Shown in pieces: positions 16,602 through 25,493 of a stretch of 64,000 nucleotides of DNA. This stretch comes from Bradyrhizobium valentinum (GTDB taxonomy: Bacteria > Pseudomonadota > Alphaproteobacteria > Rhizobiales > Xanthobacteraceae). The stretch spans positions 1-64,000 of the forward strand of contig NZ_LLXX01000017.1 in NCBI RefSeq assembly GCF_001440405.1, read 5' to 3'. Position numbers and translations under genes: made by a program. Numbering within the stretch: the stretch's first letter is position 1; every line of letters starts with the position of its first letter. The notes beneath the pieces are model-generated. The model saw only the letters and a list, made by a program, of their open reading frames with translations. It ran no database searches and was not told the DNA's origin.

Positions 16602-17987
16602 TCACGACGCCTTCCTGATCTTGAAGCTGGCGAGATAATCATCCGGCTTCGCCGGATCGAACGTCTTGCCCATCACCGCAAACGATTTGTACGACGTCGC
16701 CGGCGGCGTCAGCCCCATCTCCTTCATGACCTTGCCGGTGTCGGTCGCGAGATAAACCTGCTCTGCCACCGCCTTGTAGTCGACTTCGCCCTTGATCTGG
16801 CCCCAGCGTTTCATCTGGGTCAGCATCCAGACCGCAAAGGACTGCCAGGGGAACGGATCGAAGTCGACGCGCTTGGCGTCGGTCTTCACGCCGCCCAGGC
16901 CGTCCGCATAGGTCCCGGTCAGCACCTGTTCCAGCACCGTGACGGGCGCGTTGATGTAATTCGCCGGCGCGATCGCTTCCGCGATCTGCTTGCGGTTCTC
17001 GGCCTTCGACGCATAGGCCGTGGCGTCCACAATCGCCCGCGTCAGCGCGGCAAAGCTGTTCGGCGAGTTCGTGATGAATTCCCTGCTGGCCGCAAAGCTG
17101 CAGCAGGGATGTCCGTCCCAGATTTCCTTGGACAAGATGTGCATGAAGCCGACCCCGTCATAGATCGCGCGCTGGCAGATGTTGTCGGGCGCGAGGAAGC
17201 CGTCGATGTTGTCGGCGCGGAGGTTGGCGACCATTTCCGGCGGCGGCACCGAACGAAGCTGCACGTCCGTATCAGGGTCGAGACCGTGCTCGGCGAGGTA
17301 ATAGCGCAGCAAATAATTATGCATCGAATAGTCGAAGGGAATGGCGAACTTCATGCCTTTCCAGTCCTTCGGGTCGCGCTTGTCCTTGTGCTTCATGGCA
17401 AGCGTGATGCCCTGCCCGTTGATGTTCTCGATGGCCGGCACGGTAAAGGGAATGGCGTTCGCGCCCAGGCCCAGCGTGATCGCGATCGGCATCGGCGCCA
17501 GCATGTGCGACGCGTCGTATTCCTTGTTGATGGTCTTGTCGCGGATCACCGCCCAGCCGGCGGTCTTCACCACTTCGACGTTGAGGCCATGCTTGGAATA
17601 GAAGCCGAGCGGCGCCGCCATGATGATCGGCGTCGCGCAGGTGATCGGAATGAACCCGACCTTGAGGTCCTTCTTCTCCGGTGTGCCGGCTTGCGCAAAG
17701 ACTTCGGTCGCAGTCTGAAGCGGGAAGAATTGCGAGATGGCGGCCAGCGCGGTCGAGGCGCCAACCGATTTCAGGAATGCGCGCCGCGCAGCATCCCTGG
17801 GAAACATCGCCCGCATCACGGCGGAGGCGACCACACCCTCGTAGCGCTTGTCCTCGCTCGGCGCGGGCTCACAGCGCAGCGCCGAGGCCGCATGGTCGTG
17901 TTCAGCTTCGCTGACATGCTGGCCGCAAGAGCAGCCGCCGGCATGAAGACGACGATTGGGATCGAATGGATTGTCGAAGGTAGACAT
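16602..17987 (-). CDS. Tat-exported nitrate/cyanate-type ABC substrate-binding protein
   Basis: A 461-residue NrtA/CynA-like binding protein. A twin-arginine motif (RRAFLKS, Arg68-Arg69) followed by a hydrophobic stretch points to Tat export. Mature motifs are KVGFIPITCATPIIMAAPLGFY, WAVIRDKTINKEYDASHMLAPM and LRADNIDGFLAPDNICQRAI. Oddly, about 67 residues precede the Tat motif, with a Cys/His patch (C19, C21, H24, H30, H32 within GGCSCGQHVSEAEHDH). ATG 17987 has a perfect GGAGGT ribosome site at 17991-17996, and a sigma54-type promoter lies just upstream. It is the first gene of the operon ending in cynS. Confidence 0.92.
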   Translation of the reverse strand: MSTFDNPFDPNRRLHAGGCSCGQHVSEAEHDHAASALRCEPAPSEDKRYEGVVASAVMRAMFPRDAARRAFLKSVGASTALAAISQFFPLQTATEVFAQAGTPEKKDLKVGFIPITCATPIIMAAPLGFYSKHGLNVEVVKTAGWAVIRDKTINKEYDASHMLAPMPIAITLGLGANAIPFTVPAIENINGQGITLAMKHKDKRDPKDWKGMKFAIPFDYSMHNYLLRYYLAEHGLDPDTDVQLRSVPPPEMVANLRADNIDGFLAPDNICQRAIYDGVGFMHILSKEIWDGHPCCSFAASREFITNSPNSFAALTRAIVDATAYASKAENRKQIAEAIAPANYINAPVTVLEQVLTGTYADGLGGVKTDAKRVDFDPFPWQSFAVWMLTQMKRWGQIKGEVDYKAVAEQVYLATDTGKVMKEMGLTPPATSYKSFAVMGKTFDPAKPDDYLASFKIRKAS

Positions 17988-18019
17988 CAGACCTCCTGCG
18001 CGACGTTGCCCCCTAATTA

Positions 18020-18035
18020 AGCAAGGCACATGCCA
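18020..18035 (-). promoter_or_regulatory. Sigma54 (RpoN) -24/-12 promoter of the transporter-cynS operon
   Basis: On the minus strand the sequence is TGGCATGTGCCTTGCT. Against the consensus TGGCACG-N4-TTGCW it has one mismatch and exact spacing. Transcription would begin near 18009, leaving about 22 bases to the ATG at 17987 with the GGAGGT ribosome site in between. The enhancer-binding protein gene starts 120 bases away on the other strand. Sequence fit and context agree; not tested. Confidence 0.8.
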
Positions 18036-18088
18036 GCGCCGTTCTGTGGCGATAGCTTTGAGATCACAGGGATTCTGCTGACATTGGC

Positions 18089-18125
18089 GGCTACGAAAAT
18101 TCGTGTTACACGAAAACTCGTAGCC
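18089..18125. promoter_or_regulatory. Upstream activator site: large inverted repeat for the divergent activator
   Basis: A 37-base inverted repeat: left arm GGCTACGAAAATTCGTG, spacer TTA, right arm CACGAAAACTCGTAGCC. The arms pair at 14 of 17 positions. It is 54-90 bases upstream of the -24 box of the sigma54 promoter, where enhancers usually sit. It is also 30 bases upstream of the activator's own ATG, so the activator may repress or tune itself. The binding partner is inferred. Confidence 0.7.
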
Positions 18126-18154
18126 GAATTACGATATTTCGGAGTATCGACCGG

Positions 18155-20089
18155 ATGGATGTTGCCCTTGGTTCAACCGCCCCGCCGCAGGACGTCGAAC
18201 TGCGCGCCACAGCGTTCGAGTTCGCTGTCGAGCCGACGCTGCTGTTCGATCCCCACGCCGACCAGATCCTCGACGCCAATCCCGCCGCCTGTACCCTGCT
18301 CGGCTACGATCGCGCTCTTTTGCGGCAGACCAAGGTCAGCACGCTCCATAGCGGACAATTGCCCGCGCTGATCGTGTTCACCCAGGCCGTGCTCGACAAG
18401 GGCGCGTACTGGACCAACGCGCTGACGCCGCGCCACGCCACGGGACAAAGCCTTCGCCTCGAATATGCCGGCTCGCTGCTGCCGCAGGACGGCCGCTCGC
18501 TGGTGCTGCTCACCATGAGCGACCTCGATGCGCGCCGCCGCCGCTATGTCGATGCGGCGGCCGAAGACCACATGCGCGGCGGGATCGCGACCTGGCAGCG
18601 GGTCGAGCGGGTGTTTCAGGATATCGAACGGGAAAACCAACTCATCCTGCGCGCCGCCGGCGAAGGCATCTACGGCGTCAACGCCGAGGGCAAGACCACC
18701 TTCGTCAATCCCGCGGCCGAGCGGATGCTAGGCTGGGCGGCCGAGGAGCTGGTCGGCAAGGAAATCCATCCGATCGTCCATCACACCCACCATGACGGGC
18801 GGCACTATCCCGACCACGATTGTCCGATCTACGCGGCGTTTCGCGACGGCGCCGTGCACCAGGTCGACGGCGAGGTGTTCTGGCGCAAGGACGGCACACC
18901 GGTCTGGGTCGAATATACCTCGACGCCGATCCGCGACCGCGGCGTCGTGGTCGGCGCCGTCATCGTGTTCCGCGATGTAAGCCAGCGCCGCGAGGCCGAC
19001 GAGAAGCTGCACGCCGCGCTCGCCGAAGTCGACCGCTTGCGCGAACGGCTAGAGCTGGAAAACGCCTACCTGCAGGAAGAAATCCGCATCGAGACCAACC
19101 CGCGCGGCATCATCGGCCAGAGCGAGGCGATCCAGAAGACGCTGCGACAGGTCAAGCTGGTGGCGCCGACCACCGCAGCCGTGATGATCACGGGCGAATC
19201 CGGCACCGGTAAGGAATTGATCGCCCGCGCCATTCACGAGGCGAGCAGCCGCCGTGACCGGCCGCTGATTCGCGTCAACTGCGCGGCGATCCCGCGCGAA
19301 TTGTTCGAGAGCGAATTCTTCGGCCATGTCAGAGGCGCCTTCACCGGCGCGATGCGGGACCGCATCGGCCGGTTCGAGCTTGCCGATGGCGGCACGCTGT
19401 TCCTCGACGAGGTCGGCGAAATTCCGCTCGAGCTTCAAGGCAAGCTGTTGCGCGTGCTGCAGGAGGGCAATTTCGAACGTGTCGGCGAGGAGCGCACCCG
19501 CGCGGTCGACGTGCGCGCGATCGCCGCCACCAACCGCGATCTCAAGCAGGAGGTGCAACGCGGCCGGTTCCGCGAGGACCTCTATTTCCGCCTCAACGTG
19601 TTTCCGGTGGAGTCGGTGCCGCTGCGCGAGCGGCGCGAGGACATTCCGCTGCTGGCGCAGCATTTCCTCAATCGCGAGAGCAAGGCGCTGAAATCCGAGC
19701 TTCGATTGTCCGAAGGCGACGCGCGCCGGCTCACGCGTTACGACTGGCCCGGCAACGTCCGCGAACTTCAGAACGTGATCGAGCGCGCGGCGATCCTGGC
19801 GCAGAACGGCCGGCTGCGCATCAACCTGCCGGATGCCGCAGGCGCCCAGCCGTCCACCGGCTCGGCGCAGGTAAAGCCCGAGGCCGGGAGCGCCGTCATG
19901 ACATCAGCGGAAATGCGCGCGCACGAGCGCGCCAACATTGTCGCCGCGCTTCAGGCCTGTTCAGGCAAGGTGTTCGGCCCCGGCGGCGCCGCCGAGATGC
20001 TCGACATCAAGCCGACCACGCTGGCATCGCGCATCAAGGCGCTGGGAATCGCCCCGCGGCCGCGCGGATCCGCTGGCCTCAGCGGATAG
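18155..20089 (+). CDS. Sigma54-dependent transcriptional activator with two PAS domains
   Basis: A 644-residue enhancer-binding protein. Two PAS domains are seen, about residues 15-125 ([25 protein letters not shown]) and 160-285 ([28 protein letters not shown]), then a short coiled coil. The AAA+ domain has Walker A GESGTGKE near 347, the sigma54-contact loop GAFTGA near 393, and Walker [14 protein letters not shown] Fis-type helix-turn-helix is at the C-terminus ([27 protein letters not shown]). There is no phosphoreceiver domain. ATG 18155 has GGAG 10 bases upstream. It is divergent from the transporter-cynS operon, whose promoter is sigma54-type, so that operon is the likely target. Confidence 0.93.
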   Translation: MDVALGSTAPPQDVELRATAFEFAVEPTLLFDPHADQILDANPAACTLLGYDRALLRQTKVSTLHSGQLPALIVFTQAVLDKGAYWTNALTPRHATGQSLRLEYAGSLLPQDGRSLVLLTMSDLDARRRRYVDAAAEDHMRGGIATWQRVERVFQDIERENQLILRAAGEGIYGVNAEGKTTFVNPAAERMLGWAAEELVGKEIHPIVHHTHHDGRHYPDHDCPIYAAFRDGAVHQVDGEVFWRKDGTPVWVEYTSTPIRDRGVVVGAVIVFRDVSQRREADEKLHAALAEVDRLRERLELENAYLQEEIRIETNPRGIIGQSEAIQKTLRQVKLVAPTTAAVMITGESGTGKELIARAIHEASSRRDRPLIRVNCAAIPRELFESEFFGHVRGAFTGAMRDRIGRFELADGGTLFLDEVGEIPLELQGKLLRVLQEGNFERVGEERTRAVDVRAIAATNRDLKQEVQRGRFREDLYFRLNVFPVESVPLRERREDIPLLAQHFLNRESKALKSELRLSEGDARRLTRYDWPGNVRELQNVIERAAILAQNGRLRINLPDAAGAQPSTGSAQVKPEAGSAVMTSAEMRAHERANIVAALQACSGKVFGPGGAAEMLDIKPTTLASRIKALGIAPRPRGSAGLSG

Positions 20090-20108
20090 ACGCGGCCCTC
20101 GAACTGAC

Positions 20109-20339
20109 CACCAGCACTTTCGCACCGTAACGTCGCTTTCTCCGCTGCAGTTCCAGAAACAACTGCGTCTGATCGAGGCAAGACGGCTGATGCTGTCGGA
20201 TGGAGTAACCTCGAGCAGCGCGGCATTCGCGGTCGGCTACGAGAGCGTCTCTCAGTTCACCCGGGAATACGGGCGCATGTTCGGCTCGCCGCCCGTTCGA
20301 GACACCAGTGCGGCAAGGGGCAATGCCCAGGCAGCCTAA
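20109..20339 (+). pseudogene. AraC-family regulator, C-terminal fragment
   Basis: Only the last ~75 residues of an AraC-type HTH domain are present, from HQHFRTVTSLSPLQFQKQLR through EARRLMLSDG and VGYESVSQFTREYGRMFGSPP. The frame has no start codon or N-terminal sensor domain. It lies directly after the sigma54 activator and before a second, decayed copy of that activator's tail. I read it as a fragment left by rearrangement. Confidence 0.75.
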
Positions 20340-20341
20340 TC

Positions 20342-20611
20342 CGGGCCGGCTCCGCATCGACCTGCCCGATGCCGCAGGCGTCCAGCCCGCTCCGGGATCG
20401 GCGCGTGAAAGCCGACGCCCGTCCCGTGGTCATGACCGCAGCGGAAATGCGTGCGCACGAGGGTGCCAACATTCTTGCCGCGCTTCAGGCCTGCTCCGCC
20501 AAGGTATTCGGCCCCGGCGGCGCTGCCGAGATGCTGGACATCAAGCCAACCACGCTGGCCTCACGCATCAAGGCGGTGGGAATTGCGAACGCGCGCGGCT
20601 TGGCTGGGTAA
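20342..20611 (+). pseudogene. Decayed second copy of the sigma54-activator C-terminus
   Basis: The region codes for RLRIDLPDAAG in one frame and, after a shift near 20400-20415, MTAAEMRAHEGANILAALQA and [20 protein letters not shown] in another. Both parts match the last 95 residues of the intact activator (19806-20085), with many silent and some amino-acid differences. A one-base deletion relative to the intact copy explains the frame change. No AAA+ domain precedes it. It is a remnant of a paralogous activator, not a recent exact duplication. Confidence 0.75.
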
Positions 20612-20810
20612 TTTGCGCATTTACTCATAAACGTCGGCTGCCCACGGAGAAGCGTAAGTCACCCGGCTTGACCGTGATCGCCGGCTTGTGACCGGGAGGA
20701 GAACTTCACCTCGAGCGAGCCTTTATCAGCAACATCAGCAACGGAAACCTCCCCGCTTGTCGATGCGTTGACATGCTGTTGTCTTGATTGTCAACAGCAA
20801 GAGGCCATCA
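20612..20810. other. Intergenic region before the EamA gene
   Basis: No gene is seen in this stretch. It carries the promoter region of the EamA transporter gene and unidentified sequence after the decayed activator copy. Together with the two pseudogenes upstream it makes a 720-base stretch without an intact gene. Confidence 0.5.
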
Positions 20811-21716
20811 ATGTCGATAGGCACACGCCGAGCCCAATTAATAGGCGCATTCGGCGCCATTTATCTATTGTGGGGTGGGACATATCTAGCAATCGCGCTA
20901 GGCTTGCAGTCAATCCCTCCTTTGCTTCTGATTGGAGCGCGCTCCATTCTCGGCGGCGCTGTATTGCTTGGCTTCTCGCAATTGAGGAGATTGACTCCAC
21001 GATCGCGGGAAAATTGGTGGCACGCTGCAATCAGCGGCGCGCTCCTCTTCATCGGATGTCACGGGACCCTCGCATATGCCCAGCGTTATGTCCCGTCGGG
21101 GTTATCGGCCATCTTTTTGGCGACCATTCCGTTCTGGATCGTGCTGGTCAACGTATCAACTGGTCAAAGCGAAGCTTTGAGAAGACTCTTGGCGCTTGTG
21201 CCCGGCTTGGCCGGCGTCGCATTAATCGCATGGAATGAAACGTCGAATACGCACAATTCGCTGCCGATCGGTGTGATTCTTTTGCTTCTGGTATCCTCTT
21301 TGTCTTGGGCACTCGGCAGCGTGTACGTGCAAAGACGTGCAGCCCATATTCCGCCCCATGATCTTGCTGGCATGCAGCTTCTCTGTGGTAGCGTCGGCCT
21401 GTTTGTGCTGAGTCATTTGGCCGGCGAATGGATCGACTTCTCGCCTCGCCAGGTCTCAATCGTGTCGCTCGGAGGTATGCTCTATCTGGCGCTCCTCGGT
21501 AGCGTCGTCGGGAACACAGCCTACCTGTGGCTGCTCGATCGCATGTCCGCCCCAGTTGTCGCCACTTACACCTTCGTCAATCCAGTCGTCGCGCTCATGC
21601 TTGGAGCATGGATTCTTGATGAACGTATTACGATGCTCAGCTTAACGGGCGCGGCGTTGGTGATCAGCTCTGTTGCGGCGCTTCTCTACTTTGCTAGTGC
21701 CGATGAGCGGGCTTGA
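20811..21716 (+). CDS. EamA/DMT-family transporter
   Basis: A 301-residue inner-membrane protein with ten helices in two EamA repeats. The first starts GAFGAIYLLWGGTYLAIALGL; the second is SSLSWALGSVYVQRR, with YLALLGSVVGNTAYLWLLDRMSAPVVATYTFVNPVVALMLG (here in two joined stretches) near the end. The YxxFVNPVVA motif is typical of RhaT/YdcZ-like drug/metabolite exporters. ATG 20811 has AAGAGG upstream; the TTG at 20784 is less likely. Base composition looks lower in GC and codon use less biased than in neighbours, which hints at transfer. The substrate is unknown. Confidence 0.88.
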   Translation: MSIGTRRAQLIGAFGAIYLLWGGTYLAIALGLQSIPPLLLIGARSILGGAVLLGFSQLRRLTPRSRENWWHAAISGALLFIGCHGTLAYAQRYVPSGLSAIFLATIPFWIVLVNVSTGQSEALRRLLALVPGLAGVALIAWNETSNTHNSLPIGVILLLLVSSLSWALGSVYVQRRAAHIPPHDLAGMQLLCGSVGLFVLSHLAGEWIDFSPRQVSIVSLGGMLYLALLGSVVGNTAYLWLLDRMSAPVVATYTFVNPVVALMLGAWILDERITMLSLTGAALVISSVAALLYFASADERA

Positions 21717-21860
21717 CAGCGATCCACTGCGGATCGACGACAAAACTTGCGCGACACGGGGTGCTGAGGCCTCATTAACTGGCTGGTCATGGCCCAACGG
21801 CGACATGCGCCTTTCGAGAGCAAAGCGGACCTGACTTAACTTAACTACCAGGACAATGCC

Positions 21861-22472
21861 CTAGTAGCGGCGGCCGCCGACCGCGAAGGACGAAGCGCCG
21901 GGCAGCGAATTGATTTCGCTGTCGAGCCGGCCCGACTGCTGCACATAGCCGACCCCGAGCGACAGGCTGAGATTCGACGTCGCCTGGAATTCGACGCCGG
22001 CATTCACGCTGGAGATCGGCAGCGTGCCGGACTTGGAGTCGAAGGGCGCGAACGGGCCGCCGATGCCGGTGTTGTATTTCAGCGTGTCGAATCCGGCATA
22101 GAAGGTGATGGGCAAGCCGCTGTTCTTGAGGCTGTAGCCGAACTGCACGCCTTCGCTGTAGAGCGAGCCGAAACTGCCGAACGCACTCTGGCTGAGGCCG
22201 TTGAAAGCGACGTTGCTGCGCTGGCTGCCGACAAAAAAGCCGTTCGAAAAATTGTAGCGCGCATAGGAAGAGCCGTTTCCGACGTCGCGAAAGTCGAAGC
22301 TCGGGAAGTTGCCGTAAGCATTCGGGCTCTCGCCCGCTTCCCCGCTGAAGCCCATCGGCCAGCCCGGGATCCAGTAATTCACCGGCCCCGTTTGAGCATC
22401 CGCCATTCGCCCGCCGAGGCAAAGCATCGCCACGACCAACGCGAAACCTAATCTGCCTGAGAACATCGACAT
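21861..22472 (-). CDS. Outer-membrane beta-barrel-type protein
   Basis: A 203-residue protein with a signal peptide (GFALVVAMLCLGGRMADAQ). The mature part is rich in Gly, Ser and aromatic residues with alternating patterns (YARYNFSNGFFVGSQRS, GVQFGYSLKNSGLPITFYAGFDTLKY, VNAGVEFQATSNLSLSLGVGY), which suggests an eight-strand barrel. It ends with a beta-signal-like stretch. The start could also be ATG 22508. It is single, next to the sulfurtransferase gene but 160 bases from it. Function is unknown. Confidence 0.65.
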   Translation of the reverse strand: MSMFSGRLGFALVVAMLCLGGRMADAQTGPVNYWIPGWPMGFSGEAGESPNAYGNFPSFDFRDVGNGSSYARYNFSNGFFVGSQRSNVAFNGLSQSAFGSFGSLYSEGVQFGYSLKNSGLPITFYAGFDTLKYNTGIGGPFAPFDSKSGTLPISSVNAGVEFQATSNLSLSLGVGYVQQSGRLDSEINSLPGASSFAVGGRRY

Positions 22473-22635
22473 CCGCGCAACCACCAACTGCGCCGCGATT
22501 ATACGCACCGGATATCGGAAGCGCCAGAGCGGCGCTGTGGCGCGGTTCCATCAGTCGCGCCATGACGTCGAAGTCGCCGGCCGCGTGGCTGCAGTCCGAT
22601 TCCTTAGAATCAGACTGCAACACATGACGCGTCCT

Positions 22636-23514
22636 TTATGCCGCCTTGGTGGTGAGCTTGGCCTCCGTCGGCAGGCCCTCCTCGATCGGCAGCGACGGAT
22701 CGCGCGACCACTCGTTCCAGGAACCGAAATACATCCGGACATCCTTCACGCCGGCGTTCTTCAATGCGAGGAACGTGTTGGAGGCGCGCGCGCCCTTGAA
22801 GCAGTAGAGATAGACCGGCGTATTCTCGGTGATGCCGACGGTGGCGCATTCCGCCAGGATTTCGTTCTTGGACTTGAAGCGCGGCCCCTCCGCGGTCGGC
22901 TTCATCATGCGGTACCATTCGAGCCAGACAGCACCGGGGATGCGTCCCTTGCGCGGGCAGAAATCCTTCCCGTAAGGCGAAGAGCTTTCGCCGATCCACT
23001 CGTCGATATCGCGCACGTCGAGCAGCGCGATACCGGGCTTGCCGACGGCCGCCAGCATGGTCTTGGCGTCGATCAGGATGTCGCCGGCTTCGGGCACGAC
23101 TGCGAAAGATGCCTTCACCGGCGACGGGACGTCCTTGGTCACCGGCAGGCTAGCTGCCATCCAGGCATCGTAACCGCCATGCAGCACCTTGACCTTGGGA
23201 TAGCCCAGCATGGTGAGGAGGTAATAGCCACGGCAGGACTGGCCGAAGCCGGAATTCATCGACTGTTCGTAGATAACCGCGGTCTCCTTGCCCGAAAGTC
23301 CGGCAGCGCCAAACGCATCGGCGAATTTTGTTTTAAGTTCGTGAATGCCTTCCGGCGTCGAGGTCGCGAGGTACGTGAAGATTTCATGGACATTGACGGC
23401 GCCAGCGAGATGCCCCGCGCCGTAGGCTTCGGGATTGCGGGTGTCGATGACGACACACGGCTCTTGCTTGAGGAATTCCGCGAGTTCGCCGGCAGTAATC
23501 AGAACGTCCGTCAT
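22636..23514 (-). CDS. Two-domain rhodanese (sulfurtransferase)
   Basis: A 292-residue protein with two rhodanese domains. The first (VVIDTRNPEAYGAGHLAGAVNV) has its active-site loop as YEQSMNSGFGQ without Cys, so it is inactive, as usual. The second (IALLDVRDIDEWIGE) has the catalytic Cys in YLYCFKGARASNT. Two-domain rhodaneses move sulfane sulfur from thiosulfate or a persulfide to an acceptor. It is third in the operon OsmC - acyl-CoA dehydrogenase-like - rhodanese, 52 bases after the second gene, which suggests a role in persulfide or organosulfur handling. Confidence 0.9.
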   Translation of the reverse strand: MTDVLITAGELAEFLKQEPCVVIDTRNPEAYGAGHLAGAVNVHEIFTYLATSTPEGIHELKTKFADAFGAAGLSGKETAVIYEQSMNSGFGQSCRGYYLLTMLGYPKVKVLHGGYDAWMAASLPVTKDVPSPVKASFAVVPEAGDILIDAKTMLAAVGKPGIALLDVRDIDEWIGESSSPYGKDFCPRKGRIPGAVWLEWYRMMKPTAEGPRFKSKNEILAECATVGITENTPVYLYCFKGARASNTFLALKNAGVKDVRMYFGSWNEWSRDPSLPIEEGLPTEAKLTTKAA

Positions 23515-23566
23515 GGCAGGCCTCTCCTGTTTTGTGGTTGCTGGTTCGGGTCGGTCGGAAATCCCT

Positions 23567-24688
23567 TTAGCGCTCGTCGCCGGCCAGCATCTTGCGAAGC
23601 TGCTTGGTGGCGGGCGTAACGATGGCGACGAAATAGGCTTCGCGAAGCCGGCGCTGGGCGCGGTGGCTCTTCAGGTAACCGCGCGCGCCGCAATGGAGCA
23701 TCGCCGCGTGCGCGGCCGCGACGCTGGCATCACCGGCGCGCAGTCGCAGCGCCACCACGCGCCGCCAGTAGCTGTCGTCGGTATTGTAGGGATCGCGCGC
23801 CAGCGCCATGGTCTCCTTCTCGAACTCGGCATGAAGCTCGCGGAACTGAATCGGCTGTTGCGGCAAATAGCGATTGATATGGCTCAAGGGCGCGTCGACC
23901 TCGTCCATGATGTTGATGCAGTCCTTGATCAGGCCAAGCGCCATGCCGACCTGCAGCAGGATGAACCCGGCACGGATCTTCTTGACGAACGGCCCTGCCG
24001 GCGCTGCCAGGATCAGCTCGTCCGGCACGAAGACGTCGCGGAACTGCACGCCATAGGTACCGGTGCCGTCCATCGCCAGGAACGGTTTGCACGGCTGCAG
24101 CGTGATCGCGGGGTTTGAGCAATCGGCAAGGAACATCACGATGCTATCAGGCGCGTCCTCGCGCTTGAAAATGGTGCCGAAGAAATGATCGGCGCCGAGA
24201 TTCGAGACCCAGGGCAGCGCGCCGCGCACGACGTAACCACCCTCGACCTTGCGTCCCCTGAGCTTCAGCTTCTCGATGCCGAAAAAACTCTTCATCGGGT
24301 TGGACAACCCGGTGCCGCCGAGGATTTGCCCGTTCGCGAATTTGTCGGCGTATTTTGCAACGAGCTTCGGATTGTTCGAATTCGCGGCGTACCAAACCAG
24401 CGTGTCCTGGCACCACGCCATGAAGGCGGTGGCGCCACAGACTTCGCCCAGCGCTGCGATCGATTGAATGGCGCAGCGCAAGTCGGCTGCGCCATTCTCC
24501 GGTTGGTGGCTGCTCCATGCGCCGGCCTCGCCAAGACGCCTCAGCAGCGCATCAGGGTAGACCGTGCCTTCATCAATGCCGGCAGCCAAAGGGGCGAGTT
24601 CTTTGCGCGCGATTGTTCCGACCTGATCGGCGACCGATGCCGGTGGGAGATCGTCCACCGCGAGCCGGGATGCTGCCATTGAACCCAT
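23567..24688 (-). CDS. Acyl-CoA dehydrogenase-family flavoprotein
   Basis: A 373-residue flavoenzyme with the family's helical N-domain, a central beta-domain (LGGTGLSNPMKSFFGIEKLKL, GYVVRGALPWVSNLGADHFF) and a C-terminal helical domain. The family includes true acyl-CoA dehydrogenases and FMN-dependent monooxygenases of the DszC/SfnC type that attack sulfur compounds. The usual catalytic Glu could not be placed with confidence. Context (OsmC and rhodanese in one operon) favours a sulfur-related or redox role over fatty-acid oxidation. It is followed by the rhodanese gene. The substrate is open. Confidence 0.8.
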   Translation of the reverse strand: MGSMAASRLAVDDLPPASVADQVGTIARKELAPLAAGIDEGTVYPDALLRRLGEAGAWSSHQPENGAADLRCAIQSIAALGEVCGATAFMAWCQDTLVWYAANSNNPKLVAKYADKFANGQILGGTGLSNPMKSFFGIEKLKLRGRKVEGGYVVRGALPWVSNLGADHFFGTIFKREDAPDSIVMFLADCSNPAITLQPCKPFLAMDGTGTYGVQFRDVFVPDELILAAPAGPFVKKIRAGFILLQVGMALGLIKDCINIMDEVDAPLSHINRYLPQQPIQFRELHAEFEKETMALARDPYNTDDSYWRRVVALRLRAGDASVAAAHAAMLHCGARGYLKSHRAQRRLREAYFVAIVTPATKQLRKMLAGDER

Positions 24689-24721
24689 GAGACCCTCCGC
24701 AACCAGTGCTGCTGTGACTAG

Positions 24722-25267
24722 TTACGCGCTGACTTCGAGATCGACCGGGCGGGTGAAGGTGTTGGCGACCGGCGACCATTGCTTGACGTGGGTCACCAGC
24801 GCGTCGATCTCGCTCTTCGGAATGCCCTCGCATTCCATGTCGACCTTGACGCGGACATCGGTGAAGCCGACCGGCTTCTCGCTGACGTCGCCGGTGCCCC
24901 ACACCGCCGTGATGTTGAGGTCGCCCTCGAGTTCGAGTTCGAGCTTGTTGACGATCCAGCCGCGGTGAACGGCGTTGGCGTGCAGGCCGACCGCGAGGCA
25001 GGAGCCGAGTGCCGCCAATGATGCCTCCGACGGATTGGGCGCGGTGTCGTCGCCCAAGAGGCCCGGCGGCTCGTCGACGATGTAGGGCGCGAGGTTGCGG
25101 ATGTAGTTGGCGTGCCGGAATTTGCCTTCCGCCACCGTCTTGCACTTCAAGGTCTTGATGACCTTCGGATTGGCCTTGCCGTTGGCGATGAGCTGCTCCA
25201 GCCCACCCTTGTCGATCGGGGCCAGGCAGCCCGTAAGTACTGTTTTTTGAGCGACCGCGGTCATCAT
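24722..25267 (-). CDS. OsmC/Ohr-like family protein
   Basis: A 181-residue OsmC-fold protein. The family's first redox Cys is in EASLAALGSCLAVGLHANAVHRG, and a second Cys lies further on in VKVDMECEGIPKSE. OsmC/Ohr proteins reduce organic peroxides with two Cys; variants handle other thiols. Start at ATG 25267 (or 25264) with GGGAGAG upstream. It leads an operon with the acyl-CoA dehydrogenase-like and rhodanese genes and is divergent from a TetR regulator, with a near-palindrome between them. Confidence 0.87.
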   Translation of the reverse strand: MMTAVAQKTVLTGCLAPIDKGGLEQLIANGKANPKVIKTLKCKTVAEGKFRHANYIRNLAPYIVDEPPGLLGDDTAPNPSEASLAALGSCLAVGLHANAVHRGWIVNKLELELEGDLNITAVWGTGDVSEKPVGFTDVRVKVDMECEGIPKSEIDALVTHVKQWSPVANTFTRPVDLEVSA

Positions 25268-25288
25268 TTCTCTCCCTTGGGGTAGGAT

Positions 25289-25302
25289 ACCGAACGTTCT
25301 GT
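25289..25302. promoter_or_regulatory. Candidate TetR operator between tetR and osmC
   Basis: ACCGAACGTTCTGT, a near-perfect 14-base palindrome with GAACGTTC as its exact core, located 22 bases upstream of the OsmC start. The TetR gene is divergent. No second copy was found in the 226-base region. Binding is inferred from position and symmetry only. Confidence 0.4.
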
Positions 25303-25493
25303 TTCCTGCATGAAGCGTGCCAGAACCGGCCGAAATCAAAAGCCGAAACGTCTCTCGCCGCTTAGCAATGCCTGCCTGGAAATTGACCAGCGCCGCGTTG
25401 CTCACGCGCGATGCAGTTGCCGCCTACTTGCGATTACTTTCGACGCAAAGATGCGGCTTGATGATTGCGCCGCGGTTCGATTAACTGGCGCGC

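Noticed and set aside
16584-18020. Open frame of 478 residues on the plus strand
   Set aside because: It mirrors the binding-protein gene in the opposite strand and is rich in Arg and His. The real gene has a Tat motif and NrtA motifs.
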